Below, piece by piece: positions 63,189 through 64,000 of a stretch of DNA of 64,000 nt. How positions within the stretch are numbered: the first letter of the stretch is position 1; every line of letters begins with the position of its first letter. This DNA is from SZAS-79 sp031376265 (GTDB lineage Bacteria > Pseudomonadota > Gammaproteobacteria > Burkholderiales > SG8-39). Made by a program: the position numbers and the translations under genes. The stretch is taken from assembly GCA_031376265.1 (NCBI GenBank), contig JANMDK010000353.1, positions 1 to 64,000 on the forward strand. The letters are read 5' to 3'. Below the pieces are notes generated by a model. It did no database searches and was not told where the DNA came from. It worked only from the letters and a program-made list of their open reading frames with translations.

Positions 63189-63647
63189 TCAGTTCGGCAG
63201 GCGATTCTCCGCGGGCTCGAGCAATTCCCCGGCCATGAGCCGGCTCGCGGGCGTTTCGAGATTCCACAGCACCATCAATACAATAAGCTTGAGTTGCTCG
63301 AGCGACAGCGTGCGTCCCGAGGCCGCCATCGCCCGGTCGATCACGAGCTCGCGCAGCACCGGGTCGAGCACGCCGATATCCTCCAGGCGGATGACGAGAC
63401 CGCGGCAAGCCGCGTCGAGTTTGGCGCACTCCTTCGGCGCATAGGCGCGGATTGCCCGCGTCGACGCGGGCAGCGCAGCGAGCTTTCGATGCGGCGCGTG
63501 CAGTACGCCCGCGAGCCACGACAGGGCCTCGCTGATCTCCGACTCCTCGAACCCGGCGGCCGAAAGCTTCTTCGCGATCAGTTCGTTATCTTCCGAGAGG
63601 TCGGCGCGGTGGCAGTTCTCGAACAGGTAGACAAAGATGTCGTACAT
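63189..63647 (-). CDS. smg: Smg/DUF494 family protein
   Basis: The 152-residue acidic, helical protein matches Smg (DUF494): MYDIFVYLFENC at the start and LEDIGVLDPVLRELVIDRAM in the second half. The latter is followed by LSLEQLKLIVLMVLWN. The function is unknown; the gene is regularly found next to dprA in proteobacteria, as here (18 bases after the dprA stop). Length is normal. Confidence 0.92.
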   Translation of the reverse strand: MYDIFVYLFENCHRADLSEDNELIAKKLSAAGFEESEISEALSWLAGVLHAPHRKLAALPASTRAIRAYAPKECAKLDAACRGLVIRLEDIGVLDPVLRELVIDRAMAASGRTLSLEQLKLIVLMVLWNLETPASRLMAGELLEPAENRLPN

Positions 63648-63665
63648 GGCGTTTTTTCTTCTTTT

Positions 63666-64000
63666 TCAGGTGAGGCGTTGATAACGCCCGCCGGGCAGTG
63701 TCGCCACCAGCCCGTCGAGCTCCAGTCTAAGCAGTTCTGCGGCAATCCTTTCCGCGGGAAGCCCGGCCCGCGCGCACAGCGCGTCGATGTCCACCGGGTC
63801 GAATCCCATGTGCTCGAGCAGCCCGCCGGCTGCTCCGAGCTGCGCCGGCAGCGTGGAGGCGTAGCGCCAGTTGCCGAGTTCGGCAAGCACGTCCTGGGCC
63901 GAATCGACGAGCTTGGCGCCGTCCTTAATGAGGGCGTGGCAGCCCTTGGAAAGGGGCGAGTGAATCGAGCCGGGAATCGCGAACACTTCGCGGCCCTGTT
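63666..64000 (-). CDS. dprA: DNA processing protein DprA, C-terminal part (cut by window edge)
   Basis: The last 111 codons of dprA are present; the rest lies outside the window. The visible part starts in the Rossmann-like domain with GREVFAIPGSIHSPLSKGCH and LIKDGAKLVDSAQDVL, which are highly conserved DprA motifs. It ends with a small winged-helix domain (about 60 residues, LCARAGLPAERIAAELLRLE). DprA loads RecA on incoming single-stranded DNA during transformation. The order dprA-smg-topB is common in betaproteobacteria. Confidence 0.95.
   Translation of the reverse strand, partial: QGREVFAIPGSIHSPLSKGCHALIKDGAKLVDSAQDVLAELGNWRYASTLPAQLGAAGGLLEHMGFDPVDIDALCARAGLPAERIAAELLRLELDGLVATLPGGRYQRLT

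Overview
This is the chromosomal replication-origin region of a high-GC betaproteobacterium, most likely from or near Burkholderiales. The signs are dnaA-dnaN-gyrB, rpmH-rnpA-yidD-yidC-mnmE, mnmG-rsmG-parA-parB and a complete nine-gene atp operon in one window, two parS-like sites, and several Bug-type (TctC-like) periplasmic binding proteins, a family strongly expanded in Burkholderiales. The organism assignment is an inference from gene content and order.

Layout. 1-8.7 kb: housekeeping and small metabolic genes (thioredoxin-fold DUF255 protein, DUF924 protein, ilvD, a DMT exporter divergent from a LysR regulator, lgt, a SEC-C protein, an AlkA-type glycosylase). It carries two hairpin-forming REP-like elements. 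8.7-19.4 kb: a divergent catabolic locus. A GntR regulator and a large FAD/Fe-S 2-hydroxyacid dehydrogenase read left. A serine-glyoxylate-type aminotransferase, three Bug binding proteins, a class II aldolase, an enoyl-CoA hydratase and the AzlC/AzlD exporter pair read right. 19.4-25.2 kb: a leftward block with a family III CoA-transferase, malonyl-CoA decarboxylase, a TSUP permease, a HAD phosphatase and glpD. 25.2-32.3 kb: atpIBEFHAGDC, leftward, with a promoter, a terminator and a perfect 21-bp inverted repeat between atpG and atpD. 32.3-36.6 kb: parB, parA, rsmG, mnmG and two parS sites.

36.7-51.2 kb is an accessory block between mnmG and mnmE, which are commonly close together near bacterial origins. 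It holds an enolase-superfamily enzyme, a membrane-anchored Ser/Thr kinase with long coiled coils, and a leftward set coding for a CitE-like lyase, a CoA-transferase, a TAXI-type TRAP transporter and a class III aminotransferase. It also holds a truncated Bug gene, PEP carboxykinase and an AbrB-family permease.

51.2-64 kb is the origin core: mnmE, yidC, yidD, rnpA and rpmH read left; dnaA, dnaN and gyrB read right; topB, smg and the end of dprA read left. The dnaA-dnaN gap holds three exact and one degenerate 12-bp direct repeats, DnaA-box-like 9-mers and an AT-rich stretch, and is the best oriC candidate.

No gene-free stretch exceeds about 300 bases. I see no rRNA, tRNA, CRISPR array, transposase gene, phage gene or recognisable defence system. 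The most unusual items are the kinase architecture, the origin repeats, the atp inverted repeat, the REP-like pair and the paired CoA-transferase/lyase clusters.
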